Below, in pieces: positions 31,628-40,736 of a stretch of 64,000 nt of DNA. The stretch covers positions 127,811-191,810 of the forward strand of contig NZ_BAAAYN010000001.1 of the NCBI RefSeq assembly GCF_039536245.1. The letters run 5' to 3'. Origin of the DNA: Cryptosporangium minutisporangium. GTDB taxonomy: Bacteria > Actinomycetota > Actinomycetes > Mycobacteriales > Cryptosporangiaceae. A model generated the notes under the pieces. It had not been told where the DNA came from, ran no database searches, and saw only the letters and a program-made list of their open reading frames with translations. Within the stretch, counting starts at the first letter, position 1; every line of letters begins with the position of its first letter. A program made the position numbers and the translations under genes.

Positions 31628-34600
31628 TTAGTTGGTAGGCAGGGTGAGGCTGATGCGGGTGCCGCCGCCGGGATTGTCGGTGGCGGCGATCGTGCCCCCG
31701 TGCCGGTGCACGATCTGGTGGCAGATGGCCAGTCCGAGACCGGTGCCGGCGTAGGTGCGGTGGGCGTCGACTCGGTAGAAGGTGCCGAAGACGTGGGGCT
31801 GGTCGGCGGCGGGGATGCCAATGCCGCGGTCGGCGAGGTCGATCCGCGCGTAGCCGGGCTTGTCGCCGGGGAGCTCGGCGCTGATGGTGATGTCGGCGGG
31901 CTGTCCCGGTGGAGTGTATTTGAGGGCGTTACCGATCAGGTTGTCCAGCAGTTGTCGAGCCAGCACCGGGTCGGCGTCCACGGTCGGTAGCGCGCTGACC
32001 TGGATGCGTGGTGCGTCGGTGCCGGTCGGCGGCGGGTGCGCGGTGCGTTCGGTGATGATGTCGGCGACGACCGTGTTCAGGTCGACCGGCTGCGGCTGGA
32101 GTTGCCTGTCGCGCGCGGTGGCGTAGCCGAGCAGGTCGTCGATGAGTCGGCGCATGCGCTCGACGCCGGCCTGCAGGCGGGTCAGCATCGGTGCTGTGGT
32201 GGCGGCGTACTCGCTGCTGCCGTCGTTGTCGGGGTCGAGGGTCTCGGCGATCAGCTCGGCGTATCCGGCGATCGCGGCCAGGGGTGCCTTGAGGTCGTGC
32301 GCGACGACGCCGGCGAAGGCTCGTAGTTCGGCTTCGCGTTCGCGGAGCGCGGTGATGTCGTGCGAGGCGGCGACCGCACCGATGATCCCGCCGTGGGGGT
32401 CGCGCAACGGCCGGGCGTGCATCAGTAGTGAACGGCGTGACCCGTCGGGTCGCGGGATGGCGGCCTCCAGGCCGTCCACGTGGATTCCCTGCAAAGCCTG
32501 CATCAGCGGCGTCTCGTCCATGGGTACCGGAGTGCCGTCGGGGTAGGCGAGGGCAGCCTTCGGGGTTGCGTCTGCGATGGTCAGGCGTCCGTCGCCGGGC
32601 GGCAGAGTGCGCCTGGCGTTGCGGTTGGCGTGCACGATGGTGCCGTCGGTGGCGCAGGTGACGACGGTGACGTCGATCGCGTCGAGGACCTGCGTCAGGT
32701 AGTCCTTGTGGGCGGTGAGTTCGTCGCGGGCCGCGCGCAGACGATCTGCGGTGGCCCCGAGATCCGCCTCGACCGCCTTCCGGCGGCTGATGTCGGTGCA
32801 GACACCGTCGACGAACAGCCGGCCGTGCTCGTAGCGGGCCGACGCACGGGTCCAGACCCACCGGATGATGCCGTCGTAACCCGTGACCCGGCACTCGACG
32901 GCGGCCGATTCGCCTCCCGAGACCTGCGTGTGAAAAGCAGCGAACGCCGGCCGATCGTCGGGGTGGACGCGGTCGGCCAGCACTCGGCCGAGGTCGGCGG
33001 TGGGCAGGTTGCCGCCGAAGATCGCCGAGCCGTCGGGACTGGCGTAGACGCTGCGCACCGTGCCGTCGGGCATGATTTCGACGGTCCAGAGATAGTCGTT
33101 GACCTGTTCGACGATGCGGTCGAAGTCGCGGCGGACCGCCGCGAGGGTCAGGGTGAGTTCCTCGGCGCGGCGGCGTTCCACGAACCGGCCGAGGTGTGCG
33201 CTGACCGCGTCGAGCACCGCCAGCACGTCGGGGTCACGGGGCAGGTCGGTGTCGGTGAAGAAGGCCAGTACGCCCAGCACCCGCTGGCCGCTGCGGACCG
33301 GCAAGCCGATGCCGGTGCGCAGCCCAGCGCGACGGGCCGCGGCGGCGCGGGTGAAGTTGGGGATGTCGTCGAACAGCGAGCTGGTCCAGACTTCCGCGCC
33401 GCGCTGCCAGACCGCACCGGCCAGTCCCTGACCTCGCTCCAGGACCAGCGGACTGTCCCCGGTGAACATCGTGAGGTCCTGGCCGGGCGCGGTCCAGGAA
33501 CTGATCCGGGCGATGCGGCAGCGGTCGTCGCTGACCTCCCAATACTCACCGCAGGCCCAGCCCAGCTCGCCGGCGATCGCGGCCACCGCACCGACGGCGG
33601 CCTGCTGCGCGGACGACGCTTCGGACAGCACCTGCGCCACCGCGTGCCGGGCCCGGCGCAGGACCTCGGCCCGGTGAGCGTCGGTGACGTCGTGCAGAGC
33701 CGCCACCGCACCGAGACAGCGCCCGTCGGGTGTGTTGATCGGGCGGGCATTGGCCAGGAACCGGTGGAGCTCGTCGTCCTGACCGCGGAGCGCCAGCTGC
33801 TGACCGTGCACAGTTTCTCCGCTCAGCGCACGCACCAGCGGTAGCTGCTCGACGGCGAGCCGAGTGCGCCCATCCGGCTCGTAGACGTCGAGTCCCCTGA
33901 CCCAGGTCTCGACGTCAGGCGGAGGAGCGCCGCCGTGGCTCTCGCTCATCGCCCGGTTGACCAGCAGGAGCTGGCCTGCGGGATCGCAGGCGGCCACCCC
34001 GGTGTCCAGGCTGTCGAGCAGGGTGTGCAGAAACGTACGCTCGTCGGCCAGCCTCCGGCGCTCCTCCTCCAGCTGCTCCTGAGCGGCCTTCCGGGCGGTA
34101 ATGTCGTGCAGGAACGCATGAAATCTCGATCGACCGCGTTCCATGCTGACCTGCAGTGTCATCTCGATCGGGAACTCCCGGCCACCCTTGTCGATCGCCG
34201 CCAGCTCCAGCCGCTGCCCCGCCAACGCCGACACCCCGGTGGCCCGGACCCGTGCCAGCCCGGCGTCATGAGCGGCCCGGTACTGAGCGGGAACGATCAG
34301 CTCGGTGACCGGCCGGCCGAGCGCCTCGGCTGCCGAGAATCCGAACAGCAGCTCGGCTGCGGCGTTCCACGCCACCACTCGCCCGGCCGCGTCCATCGAC
34401 ACGTACGCGTCGTGGGTGCAGTCGAGTACCGCCTGCATCCGTTCGGCCGCCAGCAAGACTTCTCCGTGCGCTAGACGCAGCGCGATCTCCGACTCCGCTG
34501 CCGCGGCGAGATCTCCGAGGATCTCGAGCTCGCGGGCGCTCCACTGGCGGGACTTGGTGTCGGTGACGCAGAAGGAACCCAGCACGTGTCCGCCGGGGTC

Positions 34601-34984
34601 GTGCAGCGGGACACCCGCGTACGCGATCGCGTCGTAGTCGACGATCGCCGGGTTGGTACGCAGCCGCTCGTCCACCCGGGCATCCGCCACCACCAGCGGG
34701 GCGTCATCGGCTACCACGTACTTGCAGTACGAGTGAGACAGGGGCGTCTGCCGCGACGCCGCCAGTTCCCCGGACAATCCGCAGTCGCTGGCGAAGACCT
34801 GACGTTCAGCATCCACCAGGGAGACCAGTGCAACCGGCACATCCAGCACCCGCGCCGCCAACGCCGTCAACCGATCCAGCGACGGAACCATCGCGCCACC
34901 GGTCAACCCAGTGGCGCGCAGCGCCTCCAGCCGGGCCGCATCGGCGACCCGGCCCGTCGCGCCCGAAACCGAGCCTGACGTCAC
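31628..34984 (-). CDS. Large cytoplasmic GAF/PAS histidine kinase
   Basis: An 1118-residue soluble kinase starting at GTG 34984. Domains in order: GAF (about 20-170; TPLSHSYCKYVVADDAPLVV), PAS (about 178-300; AVLDCTHDAYVSMDAAGRVV), PAS (about 315-440), GAF (about 455-610), PAS/PAC (about 640-745; SVYASPDGSAIFGGNLP), PAS (about 775-890), then HisKA with His896 in FAGVVAHDLKAPLAAIAGYA, and the ATPase with DNLIGNALKYTPP, DRGIGIPAAD and GTGLGLAICHQIV. It lacks a receiver domain and any adjacent response regulator, so it is an orphan. The many sensory domains suggest integration of several small ligands or redox/light inputs. No conserved heme or flavin residues could be confirmed by eye. Confidence 0.94.
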   Translation of the reverse strand: MTSGSVSGATGRVADAARLEALRATGLTGGAMVPSLDRLTALAARVLDVPVALVSLVDAERQVFASDCGLSGELAASRQTPLSHSYCKYVVADDAPLVVADARVDERLRTNPAIVDYDAIAYAGVPLHDPGGHVLGSFCVTDTKSRQWSARELEILGDLAAAAESEIALRLAHGEVLLAAERMQAVLDCTHDAYVSMDAAGRVVAWNAAAELLFGFSAAEALGRPVTELIVPAQYRAAHDAGLARVRATGVSALAGQRLELAAIDKGGREFPIEMTLQVSMERGRSRFHAFLHDITARKAAQEQLEEERRRLADERTFLHTLLDSLDTGVAACDPAGQLLLVNRAMSESHGGAPPPDVETWVRGLDVYEPDGRTRLAVEQLPLVRALSGETVHGQQLALRGQDDELHRFLANARPINTPDGRCLGAVAALHDVTDAHRAEVLRRARHAVAQVLSEASSAQQAAVGAVAAIAGELGWACGEYWEVSDDRCRIARISSWTAPGQDLTMFTGDSPLVLERGQGLAGAVWQRGAEVWTSSLFDDIPNFTRAAAARRAGLRTGIGLPVRSGQRVLGVLAFFTDTDLPRDPDVLAVLDAVSAHLGRFVERRRAEELTLTLAAVRRDFDRIVEQVNDYLWTVEIMPDGTVRSVYASPDGSAIFGGNLPTADLGRVLADRVHPDDRPAFAAFHTQVSGGESAAVECRVTGYDGIIRWVWTRASARYEHGRLFVDGVCTDISRRKAVEADLGATADRLRAARDELTAHKDYLTQVLDAIDVTVVTCATDGTIVHANRNARRTLPPGDGRLTIADATPKAALAYPDGTPVPMDETPLMQALQGIHVDGLEAAIPRPDGSRRSLLMHARPLRDPHGGIIGAVAASHDITALREREAELRAFAGVVAHDLKAPLAAIAGYAELIAETLDPDNDGSSEYAATTAPMLTRLQAGVERMRRLIDDLLGYATARDRQLQPQPVDLNTVVADIITERTAHPPPTGTDAPRIQVSALPTVDADPVLARQLLDNLIGNALKYTPPGQPADITISAELPGDKPGYARIDLADRGIGIPAADQPHVFGTFYRVDAHRTYAGTGLGLAICHQIVHRHGGTIAATDNPGGGTRISLTLPTN

Positions 34985-35176
34985 AACCCCTCATCGGCCG
35001 TCGGCACGGCCAGCTGAGAAAGCCCACATCTCCGTGGTCGGTGAGCGCCGACGAGATCGAACCGCGACGTCGGCGTGACCGGTGAGCAGACATCGCCCGT
35101 AGCCCGATGCGGTGATTGAAGCTCGTCTCGGGGTAAGGAAACGGTTCCGAGTCGCCTACCGCGGAGGGAGCACATC

Positions 35177-36043
35177 ATGGCTGGTCTGCGTGAGCTGCTG
35201 ATGGTTGGGCCGGGCGGTCTCCGGCTCGCGGAGGTCGACCCGCGCAGCACCCCGGGCCTACCGGAGCAGCGGGTAGTCGGTGACGACCCGAAGCAATGGT
35301 CGAAGACCCAGGTGACCGCCATCTCCGAGGAGCTCAACGCCTACCAGGAGCGGCTCTACGCCTCAGCGAAGGAAGGCGCTACCAATCGGCGGGTGTTGCT
35401 GGTGCTGCAATCCATGGACTGCGGCGGCAAAGACGGCGCCGTCCGTAACGTCACCCAGCGCATGAGCCCGGCGGGAATGAAAGCCGTCAGCTTCGGCCCG
35501 CCCGACCAAGAGGAGCGCCGCCACGATTTCCTCTGGCGCGTCCGGAGAGCGCTGCCCCCCGTCGGCCACGTCGGTATTTTCAACCGGTCGCACTACGAGG
35601 ACGTACTCATCGCGCGAGTGCACGACCTGGTCGGCGAGGACGTGTGGTCGCAGCGTTACGACCTGATCAACGATTTCGAGGCCGAGCAAGCAGCCGAGGG
35701 GCTGACCCTGGTGAAGGTCATGCTGCACATCTCCAAGGACGAGCAGAAGAAGCGTCTGCTGGCTCGGCTGGACGACCAGAGCAAGCACTGGAAGTACGAC
35801 CCGGGTGACCTCGACGACCGGGCCCGCTGGGACGACTACCAGCGCGCGTACGAAGACGCGATCAACCGGTGCAACACCGCCGCCGCGCCCTGGTACGTGG
35901 TGCCCGCCGACCGCAAGTGGTACCGCAACTGGGCGGTCGCCACCCTGCTGCGCGACGCCTTCGCCGCGATCAACCCACAATATCCGGAGCCGAAGTTCGA
36001 CGTGACCGCCGAACGCGCCAAGCTCCTCGCCGCCGACGGATGA
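35177..36043 (+). CDS. Polyphosphate kinase 2 family phosphotransferase
   Basis: A 288-residue enzyme. ATG at 35177 is preceded by GGAGGGAG. It has the PPK2 fold: Walker A-type loop LQSMDCGGKDGAVRNV (residues 78-93), lid region with FGPPDQEERRHDFLWRVRRA, and the highly conserved FNRSHYEDVLIARVHDLV. C-terminal WKYDPGDLDDRARWDDYQRA and PWYVVPADRKWYRNWAVATL follow. PPK2 enzymes transfer phosphate between polyphosphate and nucleotides, usually ADP or GDP (class I) or AMP (class II). The length and lack of a second domain fit a one-domain class I or III enzyme. Which nucleotide is used cannot be read from the sequence. No polyphosphatase or PPK1 gene is nearby. Confidence 0.93.
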   Translation: MAGLRELLMVGPGGLRLAEVDPRSTPGLPEQRVVGDDPKQWSKTQVTAISEELNAYQERLYASAKEGATNRRVLLVLQSMDCGGKDGAVRNVTQRMSPAGMKAVSFGPPDQEERRHDFLWRVRRALPPVGHVGIFNRSHYEDVLIARVHDLVGEDVWSQRYDLINDFEAEQAAEGLTLVKVMLHISKDEQKKRLLARLDDQSKHWKYDPGDLDDRARWDDYQRAYEDAINRCNTAAAPWYVVPADRKWYRNWAVATLLRDAFAAINPQYPEPKFDVTAERAKLLAADG

Positions 36044-36079
36044 CAACGCGCCCGACTCAGCGAATGCCTGCGCTCGACC

Positions 36080-36700
36080 CTACGAGCGATGGCACTCCGT
36101 CGAGCCCGACAGCAACGGCCGACGTGGCGTGTCGATGACGGACGCGCCACACCCGCCTAGTACTCCAGTGACAGTTAGCTGGTAGTGGGCTGGCAACGCC
36201 GACGGCTCATAGATCGGTGGCCGCCCGCGGCGACGGGTAGAGCGGCGGCACAAGTAGGTGACTGCTTCACTGAAACCGACCAACGCGCGTTGACGAACGA
36301 ACTTGAGCACCAGGCCCCACGCGCGGTCGTCGCCACACGCGGCGAGGCAGAAGACCGCATACTGCCGCACCGCGACGTTCTTATCCGCCGCGCAGGTCGC
36401 GAAGTCCTCGCTCGCTGCCTCGCCAACTCGCCTAGCCAACGCGATCAGCGCCGCACAGCGCAGATCGACCGACCCGGTTCCACGCGCGGTCAGAGCCTCG
36501 CGGAGAGCCTCCAGGCCAGCCGGGCCGGCCGTCTCGCCCAGCGCCGCGGCGATCCCCACCCTCTGATATCGCGAGGAAGCCGACCCGAACGCGCCCGCGA
36601 GCAGCCCGTCACCGTCAGACGCGCGCAACGCAGCCTCCTCGAGGGCCGCCTCGAAAACGTCCGACCGGCGACTACACAACCGCTCAGCCAGCGGCTTCAC
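36080..36700 (-). CDS. HEAT-repeat-like protein with an atypical tail
   Basis: A 206-residue protein from GTG 36700. The first 140 residues are helical repeats of HEAT type: SSRYQRVGIAAALGETAGPA, GSVDLRCAALIALARRVGEA, and KNVAVRQYAVFCLAACGDDR. These fold into a superhelix for protein binding. After residue 145 the sequence changes to an arginine-rich and proline-rich tail (RRSTRRRGRPPIYEPSALPA), unlike the repeats. This suggests that the original 3' end has been replaced, perhaps by a mobile-element end. Function unknown. Confidence 0.6.
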   Translation of the reverse strand: MKPLAERLCSRRSDVFEAALEEAALRASDGDGLLAGAFGSASSRYQRVGIAAALGETAGPAGLEALREALTARGTGSVDLRCAALIALARRVGEAASEDFATCAADKNVAVRQYAVFCLAACGDDRAWGLVLKFVRQRALVGFSEAVTYLCRRSTRRRGRPPIYEPSALPAHYQLTVTGVLGGCGASVIDTPRRPLLSGSTECHRS

Positions 36701-36885
36701 TGACCGCCGCTCCTTCCCCCATCAAGGGTCGAACCTCACAACGGACAGAATCCCACAGGTCTGCGCTGCTGAATTCCGACGACACTCGTCACCGCCGCAG
36801 GACCCAACCCACCACCGATCTGCTACGCCGAAACCGGCGTCTGGGATTGAGGCGCGAGAACGTCCGCTCCTGGCTCCCCTCTATG

Positions 36886-37110
36886 TCAAGACGCGGCTCG
36901 ACGAGGGGTCGTAGGGTGGATTTTGGCGGGTCCGGGAAGTGACTTTTCCGAAGCGTCGACGTCGGGGTTGGAGTCGGCCGCGCTGGAGTCAGTAGTCGTC
37001 CCCGGTTGTCCTCCCGGGTCCGTCCCTCCCGCGCCGACGCCGTTCATCGCGTCGTTGAGCATCGTGCGATAGACGACGCCGGAGAGCCGTCGTTTGAGTG
37101 CGCCGAAGTG
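36886..37110 (-). mobile_element. C-terminal scar of an IS110-type transposase
   Basis: The leftward frame ends with HFGALKRRLSGVVYRTML, then a glycine/serine stretch GGTDPGGQPGTTTDSSAAD and EKSLPGPAKIHPTTP before the stop at 36886. LKRRLSxVVYRxM followed by a PGG...SSAA...SLPGPA tail is the form I know from C-termini of actinobacterial IS110-family transposases. The catalytic DEDD and serine domains are absent. About 70 codons remain. The fragment lies directly before the broken, low-GC hydrolase gene, so it probably marks an insertion or exchange event. Confidence 0.5.
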
Positions 37111-37132
37111 CGGCTTATTCGGGAAACAAGTG

Positions 37133-37917
37133 ATGTCGCCGACCTCGACCAGCAGCCGCACGAAGCTGGTTGAGATCAGGTTCCCCTCCGGGAGTTCGGA
37201 GTGTGCAGCAACGCTATACCTGCCAACGATTGTTGACAATCCCGTACTTTGCATCGTGATGGCTCACGGACTGGGGGGAACTCGCCTGGATGGTCTCGTG
37301 CAGCGGTGGCCACTGCTCGAAGCCGTTCCGAAATCGACCCCAGCCGTATAGGGCTTTGGGGAACTTCATTGAGTGGCGGGCATGTAATAGTAATCTCAGC
37401 CGCTGACCCGGAAATTGCTGCAGTGGTCTCCCAGACTCCATTCGCCGATGGTTGGGTCGGTGATCGTAACCGCAATCCACGTAATATCATGCACCTGCTG
37501 TATGCTGGCGTGCATGACGCACTTAACGCGTTGATTGGGCGGCCCCCGAAATTGATACCCGTCTTCGCACAGCCGCTCCGAGGCGCGATTATTCGCGCTG
37601 ACGATTCGAAGATGAGCATGGTGAACCTAGTCGGCCCGGGATCACGATGGCGTAACGAGTTCTGCGCCCGGGCCGCCCTACGAATACCCTTCTACCGACC
37701 GACACGCAAGGCGTCCAAAGTCAGGGCGCCAGTTCTCGTTTGCGTAGCAGATGTGGATACAATGACCTCATGTGACGCCACGATCGCCATGGCACTCAAA
37801 ATGCCCAGAGCAACGTGTATTCGGTATCCCATAGACCACTTTGATATCCACTTCGGCGAGACGTTCGATCGAGCAGTGAGCGAACAAGTGGACTTTTTCT
37901 GCCAACATCTTCGCTAG
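37133..37917 (+). pseudogene. Alpha/beta-hydrolase gene with internal deletion, low GC
   Basis: From ATG 37133 one frame gives KLVEIRFPSGSSECAATLYL and IVMAHGLGGTRLDGL, the first strands and oxyanion loop of an alpha/beta-hydrolase. It then runs to a stop at 37351. A second frame picks up at about 37303 with RAAVATARSRSEIDPSRIGL, the nucleophile elbow WGTSLSGGH, an acid in VCVADVDTMTS, and the His in DHFDIHFGETFDR near the end, stopping at 37917. About 40-50 codons that normally lie between these parts (second strand and the aspartate loop) are missing. I counted 50-57% GC in several 60-base stretches here against 72% nearby, so the gene came from elsewhere. It cannot make the usual enzyme. 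Confidence 0.72.
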
Positions 37918-38244
37918 TGCATGAGCCTGCCGCCCACCTGCCTGTGTGCAGTGTCCATATGGCGCAATGACGATCGCTCACACGGTCAAAATAGCGATCG
38001 CCAATCAGACGTCGGCGGCCGCGGGCTGCACGCTTCTAGCCGCGGATAGCGCGTCGGGGTGCGCGCTGCGCGGCGGTAGGCGCGGGCGGTGGTCGCGGAT
38101 CCCATCGGCAGCGGCCATCGACGGACCGGTCAATCCGCTGACGGGTAATGGGCCGAACAGGTGGAAGACGCGTCAACACGGCTGATCGGGGCTGCATCGG
38201 CGGTACCTACTCAAGGACTCTCTCACCACCACGGGGGAGATGAG
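37918..38244. other. Gap with no recognisable gene
   Basis: 327 bases between the broken hydrolase and the membrane-anchored binding protein. No frame has both a start and protein-like content. The last 20 bases hold the ribosome-binding site GGGGGAGATGAG of the next gene. No promoter could be identified. Confidence 0.5.
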
Positions 38245-39768
38245 ATGAGCCAATCAGCAGGTCGATTGATTCACCGGATCGGCGGGGCGATCGCCGTCGT
38301 CCTGGTAATAGCCTTCGTCGGGACCGGTGTCCACGCGGCGGCTGCCCGACACGATGACTTGCATACCGCGCTGTCGTTCGTCCTAGCAGCGGTCAGCACG
38401 GTGGCAGCTGTGCTGCAATTACACAAGCCGTCCTACCGGACAATTCGCGAGACCGGCAGGACCGTCGTCGCCGTTTTTGCGGCGGTTCTACTGGTCATGT
38501 CGATTCCGGCGATCTGGGTCCTGACCACGCCGCCCACGATCAAGATCGGCGTATCGCTCCCCCTGACCGGCGGCAATCTGCCCGACGCCCTACCGATCCT
38601 TCGCTCCGTCCGGCTCGTCGTTGACAAGGTCAACGACGAGACACCAATCGGCAATCACCGGATCGAGGCGGTGCCGTTCGACGACAGCAGGGTAGAAGAC
38701 TCGATTCGATTCGCCGACGACGACGGGAAGCTCGAACGCGGCACCCACGAGCTCGACGACGTAATCGACGACGCCCAGGTGGCCGGCATCGTCGGGCCGT
38801 TCACCAGTGGTGCGGCACTAACCGAAATCCCGGCCGTCAACGAAGCCGGGATGGCGCTGATCAGTCACTCAACGACACTGCATTGCTTGACCTCGGCGCG
38901 ATGCAATGAAGCCCCTGCGAACTCAAGGCGCACGTTCTTCCGGCTCGTCGTCTCGGACGACGTCCGGACCCGTGAACTGGTGCGGCGGCTCTCACCTCAG
39001 CTCGACCCAGGCCGTCGTGCGCCCGGTAGGGCCGGCGCAACAGCCGAGCCGCGGGTGATCGTCTTCACCGACGCCACGCCTTTCGGAGACGGATTTGCGG
39101 AGGAGTTCATCTCAGCTTGGACCACGGCGGGGGGAGAACCACCGAAGAGGGCAGTAGCGCGCATGCACGCGGGCGTGCTCGGGGCACGCAGAGAGCCGCC
39201 AGCGCTCGTGGTCTTCGCCGGTACCGGAACGGACGGACTCACCGTCTATCGGTATCTGCAGCGACAGCCGAAGCGGTTCGCCGGCACTATGTTCGCGGGC
39301 TCCGGAACGATCACGAACGGCGCGTTCACCCGCAGCATGCAGCGGCTCGAGCCGGTCGGGCGGCTCTATGCGATCGCGCCGGTCCCATCAGACGAGACAC
39401 CCGACGTGACGGACTTCGCCAGCACCTACATCTCCCGCTACCAACAGGACCTCACCCCATACTGCGTAACCGCTGCGGACGCGACCACAGCGCTCTTGAT
39501 GGCGGTCCGCGCAGCCGCCGAGAGGGTGCGGCCACCGAGCTCGAGCTGGGATCCACTCAGCAAGCATCAAGCAAAAGCCTTCCGAGCCGCAGTCGTCCAC
39601 AACCTCCGGCTGCTCAACCGCTCCGCCGACATGACGTTCCCCATGCTGACCGGGGCGACACGGTTCGACACCAAAGGCGACGTCGTGCACGAGGGGCCCG
39701 AGTCCGACCGCGTATCGCTCTACTCCTGGAACGATAGGGACAAAGCGTGGCGCCTCAGTCGCGAATGA
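38245..39768 (+). CDS. Membrane-anchored periplasmic-binding-protein-like receptor
   Basis: A 507-residue protein from ATG 38245. Three hydrophobic segments occur in the first 90 residues (about 14-34, 40-60 and 75-95), the last followed by TPPTIKIGVSLPLTGGNLPD. That motif opens a branched-chain amino-acid-type binding domain (Peripla_BP_6, about 97-440), which includes VRLVVDKVNDETPIGNHRIE, IVGPFTSGAALTEIPAVNEA and VVFAGTGTDGLTVYRYLQ. Normal ABC binding proteins are free lipoproteins with a signal peptide; this one is tethered by several helices and has no ABC permease or ATPase gene nearby. A receptor-like role is therefore more likely than transport. The ligand is unknown. The C-terminal part is an ordinary closing lobe. 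Confidence 0.82.
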   Translation: MSQSAGRLIHRIGGAIAVVLVIAFVGTGVHAAAARHDDLHTALSFVLAAVSTVAAVLQLHKPSYRTIRETGRTVVAVFAAVLLVMSIPAIWVLTTPPTIKIGVSLPLTGGNLPDALPILRSVRLVVDKVNDETPIGNHRIEAVPFDDSRVEDSIRFADDDGKLERGTHELDDVIDDAQVAGIVGPFTSGAALTEIPAVNEAGMALISHSTTLHCLTSARCNEAPANSRRTFFRLVVSDDVRTRELVRRLSPQLDPGRRAPGRAGATAEPRVIVFTDATPFGDGFAEEFISAWTTAGGEPPKRAVARMHAGVLGARREPPALVVFAGTGTDGLTVYRYLQRQPKRFAGTMFAGSGTITNGAFTRSMQRLEPVGRLYAIAPVPSDETPDVTDFASTYISRYQQDLTPYCVTAADATTALLMAVRAAAERVRPPSSSWDPLSKHQAKAFRAAVVHNLRLLNRSADMTFPMLTGATRFDTKGDVVHEGPESDRVSLYSWNDRDKAWRLSRE

Positions 39769-40039
39769 GAAACCTCTCCAGCAACGTAGATGAGCGCAGC
39801 AGATGAGCCGTGAGGCGCCGCAGACGACGCGACTACCGGACACGACTGGCGAGTTCGCGCGCCTACCCGACACACTCATCCGCCGCATTCATTCGAGCGA
39901 GATGCCTGCCCCGACGTCGAGCCCTCGACGAACCAGCACGCCGTCGACCGGCTAGACAGCGACCACTGCCTCTCGCAGGCGGGAGTGAGGCGGATGCCGC
40001 AGGCTGCAGCGGGACTGCAGCGGGCTACTGTCGACCGCT

Positions 40040-40552
40040 GTGATCAGTACGCGGATCGACTATGGCGACCTCCCCACTTGGGTGTCGGCGGTCGGTGGCC
40101 TCACGTCACTCATCTTTGCCGCAGTTGCCGCCGTGGCTGCGTGGCGGATCCTGCGGACCGAGCAGCAAAGAGACGATCGCGCCTCCGAAGCCGAGCGACG
40201 AGCCCAGGCCGGCACGGTTGCCGCCTGGCTGCCCGATGCTGCAGATCGTGAAGGCTACGACGCCGGACCCATCCGCGTGAATGTCCGGAATGGGAGCAGC
40301 CTTCCCATCTATCGAGTCCTGATCTCGGTTGTGGTGCGGTCAGACGGCCAAAGCTTCCGCGAAATCGCCCACTCTGGTGGACCGGATCGCACTTACCGTG
40401 AACTTGCAGCACCCGGCGACAACGAGTTCCTGTTAGACGTGCCCGCAGCGCGCAGTCGTCGGCGCGTTGCCCTGGAGTTCCGAGACGCCTCCGGCCGAGA
40501 TTGGAAACGCGATCACGATGGATCGCTGATCGAGCTAGGTGGCTTCTCGTAG
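40040..40552 (+). CDS. Single-pass membrane protein of unknown function
   Basis: A 170-residue protein from GTG 40040. One helix (about 12-37; LPTWVSAVGGLTSLIFAAVA) precedes a coiled, charged segment (RILRTEQQRDDRASEAERRA) and then a beta-rich domain of about 110 residues (VNVRNGSSLPIYRVLISVVV, ELAAPGDNEFLLDVPAARS). Proteins of this layout with a helix, coil and Ig-like domain are frequent in actinobacterial accessory regions; function is not known. The last 14 bases overlap nothing of note. It lies 184 bases before the nuclease-like gene and outside the 17-bp repeats. Confidence 0.7.
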   Translation: MISTRIDYGDLPTWVSAVGGLTSLIFAAVAAVAAWRILRTEQQRDDRASEAERRAQAGTVAAWLPDAADREGYDAGPIRVNVRNGSSLPIYRVLISVVVRSDGQSFREIAHSGGPDRTYRELAAPGDNEFLLDVPAARSRRRVALEFRDASGRDWKRDHDGSLIELGGFS

Positions 40553-40585
40553 CTCAATCGAGGCAATGTCAACCGGCACCCGCCG

Positions 40586-40602
40586 CGTGCTCATCTGCCG
40601 CG
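40586..40602 (+). repeat. 17-bp direct repeat, left copy
   Basis: CGTGCTCATCTGCCGCG at 40586-40602 recurs without a mismatch at 41372-41388, 786 bases away. The two copies bracket only the nuclease-like gene at 40737-41330. A 17-base perfect repeat this close is not expected by chance. Confidence 0.7.
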
Positions 40603-40736
40603 CTGTGTGCTGGCGGTCCGTGCCCGCTCATCGCGTCGTCCCGCCGCCGTGGGTAGCAGGCGATCGATCTGGCATTCTGCGTGTTCTCGGGTCGGGCGGA
40701 GATTGCCCGGCTAGCGACAGAACGGACGAGGTGACG

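Noticed and set aside
30188..31990. Rightward frame of 600 codons opposite CorA
   Set aside because: No domain signal; CorA on the other strand has the GMN motif and membrane helices.
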